A stretch of 64,000 nt of DNA, taken from positions 1 to 64,000 of the forward strand of contig JBFWNY010000012.1 in the NCBI GenBank assembly GCA_050250815.1, given 5' to 3'. The stretch is from JAEUMD01 sp050250815 (GTDB lineage Bacteria > Pseudomonadota > Alphaproteobacteria > Rhizobiales > Hyphomicrobiaceae). Made by a program: the position numbers and the translations under genes. Positions 45,930 to 55,371 of the stretch are shown here, piece by piece. Positions within the stretch are counted from its first letter, which is position 1, and every line of letters begins with the position of its first letter. The notes below the pieces were generated by a model. The model made no database searches and was not told the origin of the DNA. It saw only the letters and a program-made list of their open reading frames with translations.

Positions 45930-46304
45930 TTACTGAGCAGCGATTTTTGGCGGCGCCGCGGCCGGATCGCCGGTGGGCTCGGCGCGCGTGCGCAGCAGGA
46001 AATAGATGTTGCGCGCGTAGATGAAGACGCCGAACTGGCCCAGGATGATGACCGGATCGGCGCGGTAGACGCCGTAGGCCAACACCAGCAACCCGCCGAT
46101 GAAGCTGAAATACCAGAAGGCCGCCGGCACGATGGAGCGCCGCGCGCGCTCGGTCGCGATCCATTGCACGAACCAGCGGCCAGTGAACATGAGCTGGCCG
46201 AACATGCCGATGCCGAGCCAGACGCGGTCGAGCGGCGACATGCCGTTCCACCAGCCGGCAAGCTTACCCCCTAGCAGGGAAAAATAGCTCGCGATGAAGT
46301 CCAT
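45930..46304 (-). CDS. LAB_N (lipid-A-disaccharide synthase N-terminal-like) membrane protein
   Basis: A 124-residue membrane protein with three helices. The typical signature is GMFGQLMFTGRWFVQWIATERARRSIVP then FWYFSFIGGLLVLAYG and FVYARNIYFL-like FIYARNIYFLLRT. LAB_N proteins sit next to glycosyltransferases in lipid A or lipid-linked sugar clusters and are thought to be flippase-like. It follows the GT2 gene closely on the same strand, supporting joint function. Confidence 0.88.
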   Translation of the reverse strand: MDFIASYFSLLGGKLAGWWNGMSPLDRVWLGIGMFGQLMFTGRWFVQWIATERARRSIVPAAFWYFSFIGGLLVLAYGVYRADPVIILGQFGVFIYARNIYFLLRTRAEPTGDPAAAPPKIAAQ

Positions 46305-46359
46305 CGGTGCTCGATCCTCGTGCCTGCCGCGACGGCACTGCCCGTCGCGCGCTTGCCGC

Positions 46360-47115
46360 CTATTCGCTGCCTGCGCCTGGTCGGCCAGCGGCGCCCGGTT
46401 CGGTCACCACCGGAACGCGCGTGCGCTTCCGCAGCCAGCTGACCCCGACCAGATCGTAGAGACCGACCAGGGCGCGATTGAGGTTGTTGTACTTCGAAAC
46501 GCCTGCCTGCCGGGGCCTGTCGTTGACGGGAACGTGCGCAACCTGAAGGCCATAGGTCTGAAACAGCGCCGGAAGGTAACGGTGCATGCTGGTGAAGAAC
46601 GGAAGCCGCAGGAATGCATCGCGCCAGTAGGCCTTGATGCCGCAGCCCGTGTCGGGGCAGTCGTCCTTGAGGACGCTGTCGCGGATCCAGTTAGCGGCTT
46701 TCGAGGCCCACCGCTTGGAGCCGGTATCTTTCCGCGTCTGGCGCCAGCCGTTGACGAGCGCGGGCCCGTCGCCGCCGGGGCTGGCGAGCCGCGCCACGAG
46801 TTTGGGAATGTCACGCGGATCGTTCTGGCCGTCTCCGTCCATGGTGGCGATGACGCTGCTGCGGGCCGCCGTGATCCCGGTCCGCAAGGCCGCACTCTGA
46901 CCGCTGCGCGCATCGTGCCGCAGCAGGCGCAGGCCAGGATGGCGGCCGGAGGCGATAAGTTCGACGATCTCCTCCCCAGTCGTATCCGTGCTGGCGTCGT
47001 CCACGACGATGACCTCGGCGAGCATGTCGGGAGGCACATGCGCGTAGGTCTCGGCCACGAGCTGGCCGATATTGCCCGCTTCGTTGAGCGCAGGGATGAT
47101 GACGGAGATGCGCAA
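46360..47115 (-). CDS. GT2 polyprenyl-phosphate sugar transferase (DPM1/ArnC-like)
   Basis: A 251-residue GT-A glycosyltransferase. RISVIIPALNEAGNIG opens it, with VIVVDDASTDTTGEEI, MDGDGQND (DxD) and a GCGIKAYWRDAF loop. It has no C-terminal transmembrane pair, unlike ArnC, so the product would be released at the cytoplasmic face. The start is a TTG at 47115; no ATG or GTG exists just upstream. It probably transfers a sugar to undecaprenyl phosphate for use by the neighbouring GT39. Confidence 0.85.
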   Translation of the reverse strand: MRISVIIPALNEAGNIGQLVAETYAHVPPDMLAEVIVVDDASTDTTGEEIVELIASGRHPGLRLLRHDARSGQSAALRTGITAARSSVIATMDGDGQNDPRDIPKLVARLASPGGDGPALVNGWRQTRKDTGSKRWASKAANWIRDSVLKDDCPDTGCGIKAYWRDAFLRLPFFTSMHRYLPALFQTYGLQVAHVPVNDRPRQAGVSKYNNLNRALVGLYDLVGVSWLRKRTRVPVVTEPGAAGRPGAGSE

Positions 47116-47320
47116 ATCGGTGCGTCCGGAGATGAGAGACAGCCGATCGTGGTTGCGGTCCGGGACGGCCGGGCGATCGCGGCCGGAGACTACCAGCCTT
47201 CCTGTTCGCCCCTCAACCTAGTAAACGACGTGGCGACCCGGCCCGTGGCCGGCGGGCCGCACCTCAGGACGCGGCAACGATGCCTCACCTACGGCGGCAT
47301 AACGGGAGACGGCAACGTCG

Positions 47321-48814
47321 ATGATGGAGCGGGGCCCGAACACCGAGCGGACCGAGGTTGCCTGGATCGCCGTCCTGCTGTTGGGGCTTGCCGCACTGAC
47401 CGCGGCGCGCCTCGCCGCGCTTTCGCTCAATGCCACCGACTTGTTCTTCGACGAGGCGCAGTACTGGAGCTGGAGCACCGAGCCTGACTTCGGCTACTAC
47501 TCCAAGCCGCCGCTCATCGCCTGGCTCATTGCCGCCTCCACCTCCGTCTGTGGCGCGACGGAGTTTTGCGTCAGGCTGCCTTCGCCCATCGTCCACCTGG
47601 GGACGGCACTCACCATTTTCGCGTTAGGTGCGCGGCTCTACGGAACGCCGGTCGGCGTGCTCTCCGCTCTGGCCTTCGCGACGCTGCCCGGCGTGTCGCT
47701 GTCGTCGGGCATCATCTCGACCGACGTGCCCCTGCTGTTCTTCTGGGCACTCGCTCTGCTTGGCTTCGCAGCCCTGCGTGATACCGCGCGCTGGTGGCCG
47801 GCGCTGCTTCTCGGCATCGCCATCGGGCTCGGGCTCAACGCCAAGTACGCGATGATCTGGTTCGTGATGTGCGCCGCGATCTTCATCGCGGCCACTCCCG
47901 AAGAGCGCCGCCTCATACGCGACCCCCGAGTCTACGCGGCCATCGCGATCGCCGCCGTGCTCATAGCGCCGAACCTATGGTGGAACTTCGCCCACAAGTT
48001 CGCGACCTTCTCGCACACCGCGGACAATGCCAATTGGCGCGGCACGCTACCCAATCCGCTCAAGATGCTGGAATTCGTGGCCGCTCAGTTCGGCGTCTTC
48101 GGACCCATCCTGTTCGCCGTGCTGCTCGTCGTCGCGTGGCGCGCGTGGCGGTATGGACTGCCCGGCAACGACCGCATGCTGCTCGCGTTTTCGCTACCCG
48201 TCCTCATCGTGATCACGCTGCAGGCGCTGGTCTCCCGCGCACATGCCAACTGGGCGGCCGTATCCTACGTCGCCGCAAGCGTACTGGTCACAGCCACGCT
48301 GGTACGCGATCTCGATATCAGCTGGCTCAGGCGCTCCATGCTGGTCAACGTCGCCCTGATGCTGCTGATCGTTGCTGGCACCACGTGGGCCGGGCGGTTC
48401 GCGCTGCCATCGGGGGTCGATCCATTCGGGCGCACGCTCGGCTGGCGCGCGGTGGCGGACGCGACCCGTACCGAAATCGAGGCGGCACGCGCCGCCGGCC
48501 TCCCGTTTGCCGCGGTGCTCTCCACGGATCGTTCCGTCACCGCCGAGCTGCTCTACTACATGCGGTCCGAACCGACGCCCGTCCGGGCATGGCGCGTGGG
48601 TGCTCCGACAGACCATTTCGAGCTCGTGCGGCCCTACCTGGGCATGCCGGCCGGCAGGGTCCTGCTGGTGAGCCTCGTTCCGCTCGAGCGGATCGGCGAC
48701 GACATCAAGGGGCGCTTCGCGTCGATGACCCTGCTAAGGTCGATTGACGTGAGCGCCGGCGCCGGAAAGCCGCGCCGCATCTCCTTCATCGTTCTCGAGG
48801 GATACAAGACGTAA
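47321..48814 (+). CDS. GT39/ArnT-like membrane glycosyltransferase
   Basis: A 497-residue protein with about 12 transmembrane helices. The first periplasmic loop has the catalytic acidic pair in LFFDEAQYWSWS and the YYSKPPLIAWLI motif typical of PMT/ArnT enzymes, which use a polyprenyl-phosphate-linked sugar. Two tandem ATGs at 47321/47324 are possible. Divergent from the GT2/LAB_N pair, it probably adds their sugar to lipid A or another envelope acceptor. It overlaps pabBC by one base (TAATG). Confidence 0.88.
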   Translation: MMERGPNTERTEVAWIAVLLLGLAALTAARLAALSLNATDLFFDEAQYWSWSTEPDFGYYSKPPLIAWLIAASTSVCGATEFCVRLPSPIVHLGTALTIFALGARLYGTPVGVLSALAFATLPGVSLSSGIISTDVPLLFFWALALLGFAALRDTARWWPALLLGIAIGLGLNAKYAMIWFVMCAAIFIAATPEERRLIRDPRVYAAIAIAAVLIAPNLWWNFAHKFATFSHTADNANWRGTLPNPLKMLEFVAAQFGVFGPILFAVLLVVAWRAWRYGLPGNDRMLLAFSLPVLIVITLQALVSRAHANWAAVSYVAASVLVTATLVRDLDISWLRRSMLVNVALMLLIVAGTTWAGRFALPSGVDPFGRTLGWRAVADATRTEIEAARAAGLPFAAVLSTDRSVTAELLYYMRSEPTPVRAWRVGAPTDHFELVRPYLGMPAGRVLLVSLVPLERIGDDIKGRFASMTLLRSIDVSAGAGKPRRISFIVLEGYKT

Positions 48815-50667
48815 TGACAACGGCCGCAAAGAAGCCGCACCCCGACGCCGAACACCAACCGACGCCCAAGCGACCCGCAGCGATCTCAGAGGCCTTCGTC
48901 CTGCTCGACGACAGCTCGAGCGGCGGCGGCACGTCGCTGCTGTTCCAGGAGCCGGTCGAGGTCATCCGGGCCGATCGGCCTGAAGACGTCGCGGACGCCC
49001 TCAACCGCATCGAAGACGCACGGGCGGCGGGGCACCACCTCGCAGGCTTCCTGTCCTACGAACTTGGCTACGTGCTGGAGCCGCGTCTGGCCCCGCTAAT
49101 GCCGGCGGACCAGCGCATGCCGCTGATCTGGCTCGGCGTCTATCCGCCGCCCCGCCGCATGACCTCGGCCGAGGTTGCAGCATGGCTCGACCAGGTCACG
49201 CTCAGCCACACCTACGCCTTCTCGGATGTCTCGCTGGGCTGGAGCCGCGAACAGTACCTCGAGCGCTTCGCCAAGGTTGCCGAGATGATCCGCTCCGGCG
49301 ACATCTACCAGCTGAACCTCACGTTCAAGGCGCGCTTCCGCCTGTCCGGCTCGCCGCTCGCCTTCTACCGTGACATGCGGCAGCGACAGCGGGTCGCCTA
49401 TGGCGCCATCGTCGATACCGGTGCCGCCACCGTACTTTCTGCCTCGCCCGAGCTGTTCATCGAGCAGCATGGCCGCGTCATCGAGACACGGCCGATGAAA
49501 GGCACAGCACCGCGGGCCGGCCCAATCGCAGCCGACGAGATCGAGCGGCGGCAGCTTGCCAGCGACATCAAGCAGCGTGCCGAGAACCTGATGATCGTCG
49601 ACCTGATGCGCAACGACCTGGGCCGCATTGCAGAGACGGGCAGCGTCGAGGTCACAGACCTGTTCACCGTCGAGACATTTCGCACGCTCCATCAGATGAC
49701 CTCGGGCGTGCGGGCCAGACTCAAGGACGGCATCGGGTTGCGCGCGCTGTTGGAGGCAATCTTCCCGCCGGGCTCGGTGACGGGGGCGCCAAAGATCCGC
49801 GCCATGGAGCTGATCCGCTCCTATGAGACGGAGGCACGCGGCGTCTACTGCGGGGCGGTCGGCATGCTCACCCCGTCGGGAGACGCACTGCTCAACGTGG
49901 CGATCCGCACGCCCGTCGTGTTCCGTGACGGCACCGGCGAGATGGGCATCGGCTCAGGCGTGGTCTACGACTCGGAGGGCTCCAAGGAATACGCAGAGTG
50001 TCTGCTGAAGCTCAAATTCCTCACCGACCCGCCCAAGAGCTTCGAGCTGATCGAGACGATGCTCTTCGACGGCGCACACGGCTTCGTGCTGCTCGACCGG
50101 CACATGGACCGGCTCGCGGCGTCGGCGAAATACTTCGGCTTTCCGTTCGACCCGGCAGCCGCCCGTGCCAAGGTCGATGAGGCCGTCGCGGAACGCCGGT
50201 CGGAGCGTCTGCGGGTACGGCTGCTGCTCGGCGAAAGCGGCGCTCTGGCCGTGACCGCCGTTCCCCAGCCGGCCAATCCAGCCGCTGCGATACGCTACGT
50301 CGTCTCGCCGACGCGGCTCGATCCGGGTGATGCGTTCCTCTATCACAAGACGACGCGGCGGGAACTCTACGATCGGGAGTGGCAGCACTATCACGACACC
50401 ACCGGCGCTGATGAAGTCATCTACCTCAATGCCGCGGGTGATCTCGCCGAGGGTAGCCGCACGACGATCTTCGTCGAACACAACGGCGTGCTCCTGACGC
50501 CACCGCTCGAGGCCGGGCTGCTGCCCGGCACGCTTCGCGCCGAGCTACTCGCGGATGGCCGGGCGAAGGAAGCGCGGTTGACGCTTGCAGATCTCAAGGG
50601 CGCCGATGCGATCTATCTCGGCAATTCTGTCAGGGGCCTGCAGCGCGCCGTGCCACTGGAGGGTTGA
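48814..50667 (+). CDS. pabB: PabB-PabC fusion: aminodeoxychorismate synthase I and lyase
   Basis: A 617-residue fusion for 4-aminobenzoate (folate) synthesis. Residues 60-400 are the chorismate-binding PabB domain, with SGDIYQLNLTFKARF, SPELFIE, K229 in RPMKGTAPR and the GSVTGAPKIRAMELI signature. From about 410 a class IV aminotransferase-like PabC lyase begins (IETMLFDGAHGFVLLDRHMDRL), with EVIYLNAAGDLAEGSRTTIF. Such fusions occur in several proteobacteria. PabA is not in the window. Translation is coupled to the GT39 gene by TAATG. Confidence 0.95.
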   Translation: MTTAAKKPHPDAEHQPTPKRPAAISEAFVLLDDSSSGGGTSLLFQEPVEVIRADRPEDVADALNRIEDARAAGHHLAGFLSYELGYVLEPRLAPLMPADQRMPLIWLGVYPPPRRMTSAEVAAWLDQVTLSHTYAFSDVSLGWSREQYLERFAKVAEMIRSGDIYQLNLTFKARFRLSGSPLAFYRDMRQRQRVAYGAIVDTGAATVLSASPELFIEQHGRVIETRPMKGTAPRAGPIAADEIERRQLASDIKQRAENLMIVDLMRNDLGRIAETGSVEVTDLFTVETFRTLHQMTSGVRARLKDGIGLRALLEAIFPPGSVTGAPKIRAMELIRSYETEARGVYCGAVGMLTPSGDALLNVAIRTPVVFRDGTGEMGIGSGVVYDSEGSKEYAECLLKLKFLTDPPKSFELIETMLFDGAHGFVLLDRHMDRLAASAKYFGFPFDPAAARAKVDEAVAERRSERLRVRLLLGESGALAVTAVPQPANPAAAIRYVVSPTRLDPGDAFLYHKTTRRELYDREWQHYHDTTGADEVIYLNAAGDLAEGSRTTIFVEHNGVLLTPPLEAGLLPGTLRAELLADGRAKEARLTLADLKGADAIYLGNSVRGLQRAVPLEG

Positions 50668-50813
50668 ACGGTCGCCAGCACGTCCATCTCGTGCACGCAC
50701 GACGCGCCAGCAACCTGTGACTGCCGTCACTGACCGTGCGGCTTGCGTGGCTTCGTCGCCCAAAAGAATGCGGGAACCTTGGGCACTGCAAGCGGCCTGA
50801 AGTTGAGGCACGC

Positions 50814-50996
50814 CTACCGCGCAACCGGCACTTGCACCGCCACGGGCGCGGCCGGTTTCTCAGTCACAGAGGACGTGAAATAGGCAGCCAGAATCAAGGC
50901 AATGGACGCGAGCGTAATCGCTACCGCAATGGCGATCTCGCGTCGCGACGTCCTGATCCGCCGACTGTAGGCATCAATCGAATGGTTCCGCATCAT
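50814..50996 (-). CDS. tiny single-helix membrane protein
   Basis: About 60 residues from tandem ATGs at 50996/50993. A basic N-terminus (RRIRTSRREIAIA) leads into one helix (IAIAVAITLASIALILAAYF) and a short Pro/Val tail. No good Shine-Dalgarno is visible, so the gene is a moderately supported call. The function is unknown. Confidence 0.45.
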   Translation of the reverse strand: MMRNHSIDAYSRRIRTSRREIAIAVAITLASIALILAAYFTSSVTEKPAAPVAVQVPVAR

Positions 50997-51114
50997 GCTG
51001 GCAGACGTCGCAGCCCGCGACGGTCCGCACCAGAGCGCTGAACGCCGCGCGACAGAACAGCACACGACATTAGACGGAGGTTGCCGCGACCGACATGCGG
51101 CATCGTCAAGAGGC

Positions 51115-51291
51115 TCAGAGGCCGCGCATCATGCAGCCGCCAAGCAGCACGATATGGGCAAACAGAAGCGCCCAGAACTCGTTGCCGGTCAGCATCGGAA
51201 TCTCAGCGTTGAAGAACTTGATGATGAGAACCGTCACCGTGACGACGATGGCGAACACGAACGTGAGAATGCTCGGTGCTTTGAGGGCCAT
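51115..51291 (-). CDS. small two-helix membrane protein
   Basis: A 58-residue protein starting at an ATG nine bases from AAGGAG. Two hydrophobic helices are seen (ILTFVFAIVVTVTVLIIKFF and FWALLFAHIVLLGGCM), joined by a short loop with NAEIPMLTGNE. Similar tiny proteins are common in Hyphomicrobiales. The function is not known. Confidence 0.7.
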   Translation of the reverse strand: MALKAPSILTFVFAIVVTVTVLIIKFFNAEIPMLTGNEFWALLFAHIVLLGGCMMRGL

Positions 51292-51521
51292 GAAGACTGT
51301 CTCCTTGTCCGACGCTTGGTCCGGCGAGGCCGCCCGCCGAAGCGATGAGGGGCCGGGTGGCCGTCGCCGCACGCTCGGGCCGTCGGGGCGCGTATATAGC
51401 AGTCGTCGGAGCCAGCGGCGACTGTGGCACCCCGACCCCTGTGGGCAACTTCGTATTCGGCAAGCGAGTTGTGCTCGCGGAAGGCGAAAGGCGCGGAAGG
51501 CTCTCGCCTCTGCGCCCGCGG

Positions 51522-53405
51522 TCAGCCTGTTTTGGCCGCCTGTGATGGCGAAGGCTGATCGGCAGCAGCCTGCGCGCTGGCGGCGGCCCCGCCGTCGTCG
51601 TGCGAGCGCCTGCCACGGCGCGGCGAGAGCAGTCTCCAGAGCAGAAGGAGCACCAGGAAAGCCACCAGCCCGGCCGCGGCAAAGGCCGCCGGATGGCGCT
51701 CCCACATCAGAATGGGATCGATGCGGCCCTCGAAGACGGCCTTGGCATCACGGTAGGCGGCGATCGGATCGATCAGGCTCCGTGGCTCCAGCATCATGTC
51801 GACCGCTGCGGTCTGGTCGCGGCTGGCTATCACGGCCCCGCGTACGCGCTCGCTGGCGAAGCGGGTCATAACGGCGGGGTTGGCGGCCACCGCGGCCAGA
51901 ACACGCTCGCGCGGCGCACGTTCGAGCTTGTCCAGGTAACCGGCGAGGGCTTCCAGTTCAGGTTCGGTGAGGCTGCGCGCCAGGGACCGCAGCCGCTCCC
52001 GATCGAGGTCGAGAAGCCTTTCGCGCGCACCCTGTGAGATCGCCGACAGTCGCCCAATGGCAAGCCTGTCCTCGACCTCCAGTACGCGGGCGAGGCTCCC
52101 GGTGGTGAATGCCTGTGGCTCTGCGCGACGGTGGATGTCGTTGGCCACCACGTCGCCGATCCGGTCGCCGGCGACCGCCACCCATCGCAATGCCTTGTCG
52201 AGTGAACGCGTCGAGCGCGCGACCTCCATGCCGGGCTCCGGCAATCGCGCAACGGCCTGGTCGAGCGTGCCATCGGCGAGACGCCGGTCGAGCCCATCCT
52301 TGCCTTCCGACGCCAGGACGATCGCCACGATCTCGTCGAGCCGTGCCATCTTGCCATCGCCCAGTCTGTCGAGGTAGCCGCGAAAGCGCGTGTCGCTCTC
52401 GGCGATCTCGAGCACCTTGGCGTGCGCCGCGCGGAACTGATGCCAGACCTCGATGACATGGTCCGTCGACTTGTCCGCGATCTCGCCAATGTTCTCCCGC
52501 AACTCCGTCTTGAGGGCGTCGGCCAGCTCGGTCCTGATGCGGGCCTTCGTCTCCGGCGACTTCATCTCATCGGCGATGATCGGCAGAACGCCGTGACGCA
52601 GGTCCCAGATGTCCTTGGCGATGAGCACGAGGCCGACGCCGCCAGCGGCCACGGAGACCAGGCGGGCGAGAACGCTGCCGACGAGGCGCTGGCCGAGCCG
52701 GCGCGCGAGGTTGGCCATCTGCCGGCGTAGAACGAGGATCGCGGCTCCGGTAATGCCGCCGCTCGCCTGCTTGAGCTTGTCACTGGTCGTGATCGGCGCC
52801 GCATTTTCTCCGGGCGCAAGTGCGAAGTCGGCGCGTGCGTCGCGCGCGACCGTCCGCGCCACTGTCGAGCCGTAGCGCGGCCCCAGAAACGCCGACAGGC
52901 AGTCGAGCGCGGGGCCTGCGGCATCGACGGACGCGAGTTCGAGGGCGTTTCCGAGGTCGCGGCCGACGCCCTCGGCCAGCCCTTCGATCGCCTTCTTGAC
53001 ATCCTCGGATTGGAAGACGCGTTCGGCCACTGCGATCGATAGGGCCTCGGCCTTCTCCTGCGATGCCAGACTGGAGATGAGGTTGCCCCAGCTCGACTCC
53101 TCGCGGACCTCCTCGATTGCCGCATCGATGCGTGAGTCTAGGATGCGATCGAGATCGCCCGTCCGCCACTGAGCAGCGACGAGCATCGCGTAGTCGACGT
53201 GCGTCATGCCCGCGTCGAGCGCCTTGAACGTGAGCGAGCGGATCGCAGGTCTGAAGGCCGCCTCGTCCTGGGCCTGGCAGGCCTCGTACTCGGCGCGCGT
53301 AACCTGGTGACGCGACCTCTCCTGTGCGAACGAGGCGGCGGTCTGTGCCAGCAGCAGCGCTGAGACGGCGACGACGGACACTGGCGTACGCAGATTAAGG
53401 TTCAA
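51522..53405 (-). CDS. unrecognised large envelope protein, 627 residues
   Basis: It starts at a TTG at 53405, six bases from GGAG, which gives a normal signal peptide (VSVVAVSALLLAQTAASFA); longer frames do not. The periplasmic part is long, charged and largely helical, with a hydrophobic patch near residues 235-260 (ARLVSVAAGGVGLVLIAKDIW). The C-terminus has a transmembrane helix (FAAAGLVAFLVLLLLWRLL) and a low-complexity Ala/Ser tail. No known domain is recognised and no catalytic motif stands out. The neighbours do not suggest a role. Confidence 0.75.
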   Translation of the reverse strand: MNLNLRTPVSVVAVSALLLAQTAASFAQERSRHQVTRAEYEACQAQDEAAFRPAIRSLTFKALDAGMTHVDYAMLVAAQWRTGDLDRILDSRIDAAIEEVREESSWGNLISSLASQEKAEALSIAVAERVFQSEDVKKAIEGLAEGVGRDLGNALELASVDAAGPALDCLSAFLGPRYGSTVARTVARDARADFALAPGENAAPITTSDKLKQASGGITGAAILVLRRQMANLARRLGQRLVGSVLARLVSVAAGGVGLVLIAKDIWDLRHGVLPIIADEMKSPETKARIRTELADALKTELRENIGEIADKSTDHVIEVWHQFRAAHAKVLEIAESDTRFRGYLDRLGDGKMARLDEIVAIVLASEGKDGLDRRLADGTLDQAVARLPEPGMEVARSTRSLDKALRWVAVAGDRIGDVVANDIHRRAEPQAFTTGSLARVLEVEDRLAIGRLSAISQGARERLLDLDRERLRSLARSLTEPELEALAGYLDKLERAPRERVLAAVAANPAVMTRFASERVRGAVIASRDQTAAVDMMLEPRSLIDPIAAYRDAKAVFEGRIDPILMWERHPAAFAAAGLVAFLVLLLLWRLLSPRRGRRSHDDGGAAASAQAAADQPSPSQAAKTG

Positions 53406-53789
53406 GCCAAGCTCCAATCTGGCCGTCGCCTCGCGGCTCCTTGCCACACGTGCCAGGGAACATGTGGCATCCACACGGTTACAGCGCAATTGCGCAGGCG
53501 CAATGGCAGCCGGCGCCCGGACGCGCCTGCGGATGATGCGTAAATCTTGGGCGGTGCCGCCAAGCTCGCAACGGCGGGCGACCCGACCGGACTGCCCCGA
53601 CGCGCCGCGAAGCCGTGGGCGTTCCCCGGACACTTGCTTGACGGTGGCAGCCCGTATCCGTATAGAGGCGCCACCAGCCCGGTGGCCCGCGCCGCCGGGC
53701 GTTCATCATTTCCCGGCACGATAACCGTTTCCGGCTTGAGAACGTTCGCGCGCCCCGCTCAGGGCCTGCCGCGACCCAGGAGTGCTGAC
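53406..53789. other. intergenic region between the 627-residue protein and rpmB
   Basis: No gene is supported. It includes the rpmB promoter at 53638-53666 and a leader of roughly 117 bases. Confidence 0.6.
53638..53666 (+). promoter_or_regulatory. promoter of rpmB
   Basis: TTGACG (53638-53643), a 17-base spacer and TATAGA (53661-53666), both close to the housekeeping consensus. Transcription would start near 53673 and leave a leader of about 117 bases before rpmB. Confidence 0.6.
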
Positions 53790-54095
53790 ATGACGCGCAA
53801 ATGCGAGTTGACGGGCAAGCTGCCCCTCTCCGGCAACAACCGGAGCCACGCAGAGAACAAGACGCGGCGCAAGTTCCGTCCCAACCTGTGCGACGTCACA
53901 CTGATTTCCGACGTCCTGGGCCAGAGCTACCGCCTGCGCATCTGTGCGCACGCACTCAAGACCGTGGAACACCGCGGCGGCCTCGATGCGTTCCTGGCCA
54001 AGGCGCGCGACGAGGAGCTGTCTCCGCGCTGCCTCAAGATCAAGCGCGATATCTCCAAGTCCAAGAAGGCGACCTCGACCGGCGCCGCAGCTTAA
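53790..54095 (+). CDS. rpmB: 50S ribosomal protein L28
   Basis: A 101-residue L28 starting at the ATG at 53790 with AGGAG eight bases upstream. Characteristic stretches are CELTGKLPLSGNNRSHAENKT and RRKFRPNL, with LKTVEHRGGLDAFL near the C-terminus. It has CxxC-free N-termini except C5 and is followed by a basic tail (KRDISKSKKATS). Confidence 0.96.
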   Translation: MTRKCELTGKLPLSGNNRSHAENKTRRKFRPNLCDVTLISDVLGQSYRLRICAHALKTVEHRGGLDAFLAKARDEELSPRCLKIKRDISKSKKATSTGAAA

Positions 54096-54198
54096 GAGAG
54101 CCTCCGGCCGGCCACCCGGCCACTCAAGGCAATGGCACGTTCAAGGCGGCGCGGGCACCTGCTCGGCGCCGCTTTCGTTTGTCCGTTGCCGGAGCCGA

Positions 54199-55326
54199 TC
54201 AGTTGGAGACCTGGGGACGGCCCGCCTTCAGCACGAATTGCAGCAGCACCGTGCGCTGAAGGAAGCCGTTGAAGTTATCGTCCGACAGCAGCGTCAGAAC
54301 GTAGTCGCCGTTGCCTTCGGGGTGGGCGGCGATCGCTTCCATGTTGTCGATCTCCGCGGTCATGTCGGCTTCTAGGAGGACCTCACCTTTCAGCACCGCG
54401 CCGGGCGCGATATCGCGCACAGAAAGGCGCCGCAGCCTCATCTTGACACCTTCCAGCCAGCGGAACCGGCGCTCCAGCAGGATGACGTCGCCATCGGGCA
54501 GCCCCACCGCATCGGTCGGCTCGAACCCGCCGATGTCCTCGAGTGCAAGCTTGTGGCTGCGCCCGCCGGCCATGATCCATCCCGTATGATGACCGTGCTC
54601 GTCGGCCATCTGCTCGGCGAAAGCCAGCAGGGCTCCCTTGTGGCGACCGGCGCGCAGCTCGGTCAGTGCCTCGATGCCCTTAAGACGGCGCATGCGCTTG
54701 GCCTCGGCGGGCAGTGGCAGATAGCGCGACGGCCCAGTAACGCCGCGCGTCGCATCGACCTCGAACACGCCGATTCTGTGGTTCTGCTCGAATGCCACCG
54801 CGATATGACCGCGGCTCGGAGAGCCATCGAGCAACACTACGGCTTCGGCATCACGATCCTTGTCGCGCTTCAACCGGCCGCCATCGCGCGCCTTGAGCGG
54901 ACCTATCCGCACGTCGTCGAGACCAGCGGGCTTGCGACCGGCATAGGTGAGCCGCCCCGTCAGCCACGTGCCCGCATCGGAGACAGCGACAACGCGCTGG
55001 CCCTCCGCGTCAATCGCGAGACCCGACCAGCCACCGAACCGCTCGTCCTCGGATGAGAGCACGAGGCCGCCCCGCCATTCGAGTGGTCCAAACCGGGTAC
55101 CGCCACCGCTTTTCAGGAACCAGTCGATCTGGCGCGCGCTGACGCGGATGACCGAGGCCGCGGCACGCGATGTGTCGGGCTTGGCCGCTTTCTCGGCCGC
55201 GAATGCGAGCGCTCCAAGCGAAGTGGTCAACCCGAGCAGCAAGGGCGCGCGCCACAGCATGCCGAGGCTTCTGCGAATGCGACTGATGGCACCGGTGCGC
55301 ACGCGCTTCGGCACTCGCGTGTCCAT
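54199..55326 (-). CDS. exported esterase-like/phytase-like beta-propeller protein
   Basis: A 375-residue protein starting at the ATG at 55326 behind GGAGGGA; a TTG at 55359 is less likely. A hydrophobic leader (APLLLGLTTSLGALAFAAE) is followed by a six-bladed propeller-like fold with WSGLAIDAEGQRVVAVSDAGTW, IEALTEL and DNMEAIAAHPEGNGDYVLTLLSDDNF. This matches the esterase-like activity of phytase family (PF13449). The catalytic activity of this group is not well established. It follows cobT on the same strand. Confidence 0.85.
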   Translation of the reverse strand: MDTRVPKRVRTGAISRIRRSLGMLWRAPLLLGLTTSLGALAFAAEKAAKPDTSRAAASVIRVSARQIDWFLKSGGGTRFGPLEWRGGLVLSSEDERFGGWSGLAIDAEGQRVVAVSDAGTWLTGRLTYAGRKPAGLDDVRIGPLKARDGGRLKRDKDRDAEAVVLLDGSPSRGHIAVAFEQNHRIGVFEVDATRGVTGPSRYLPLPAEAKRMRRLKGIEALTELRAGRHKGALLAFAEQMADEHGHHTGWIMAGGRSHKLALEDIGGFEPTDAVGLPDGDVILLERRFRWLEGVKMRLRRLSVRDIAPGAVLKGEVLLEADMTAEIDNMEAIAAHPEGNGDYVLTLLSDDNFNGFLQRTVLLQFVLKAGRPQVSN

Positions 55327-55371
55327 TCCCTCCGGAGCGTCATCCGATCGGTCGATCAAGCCGCACCCATC

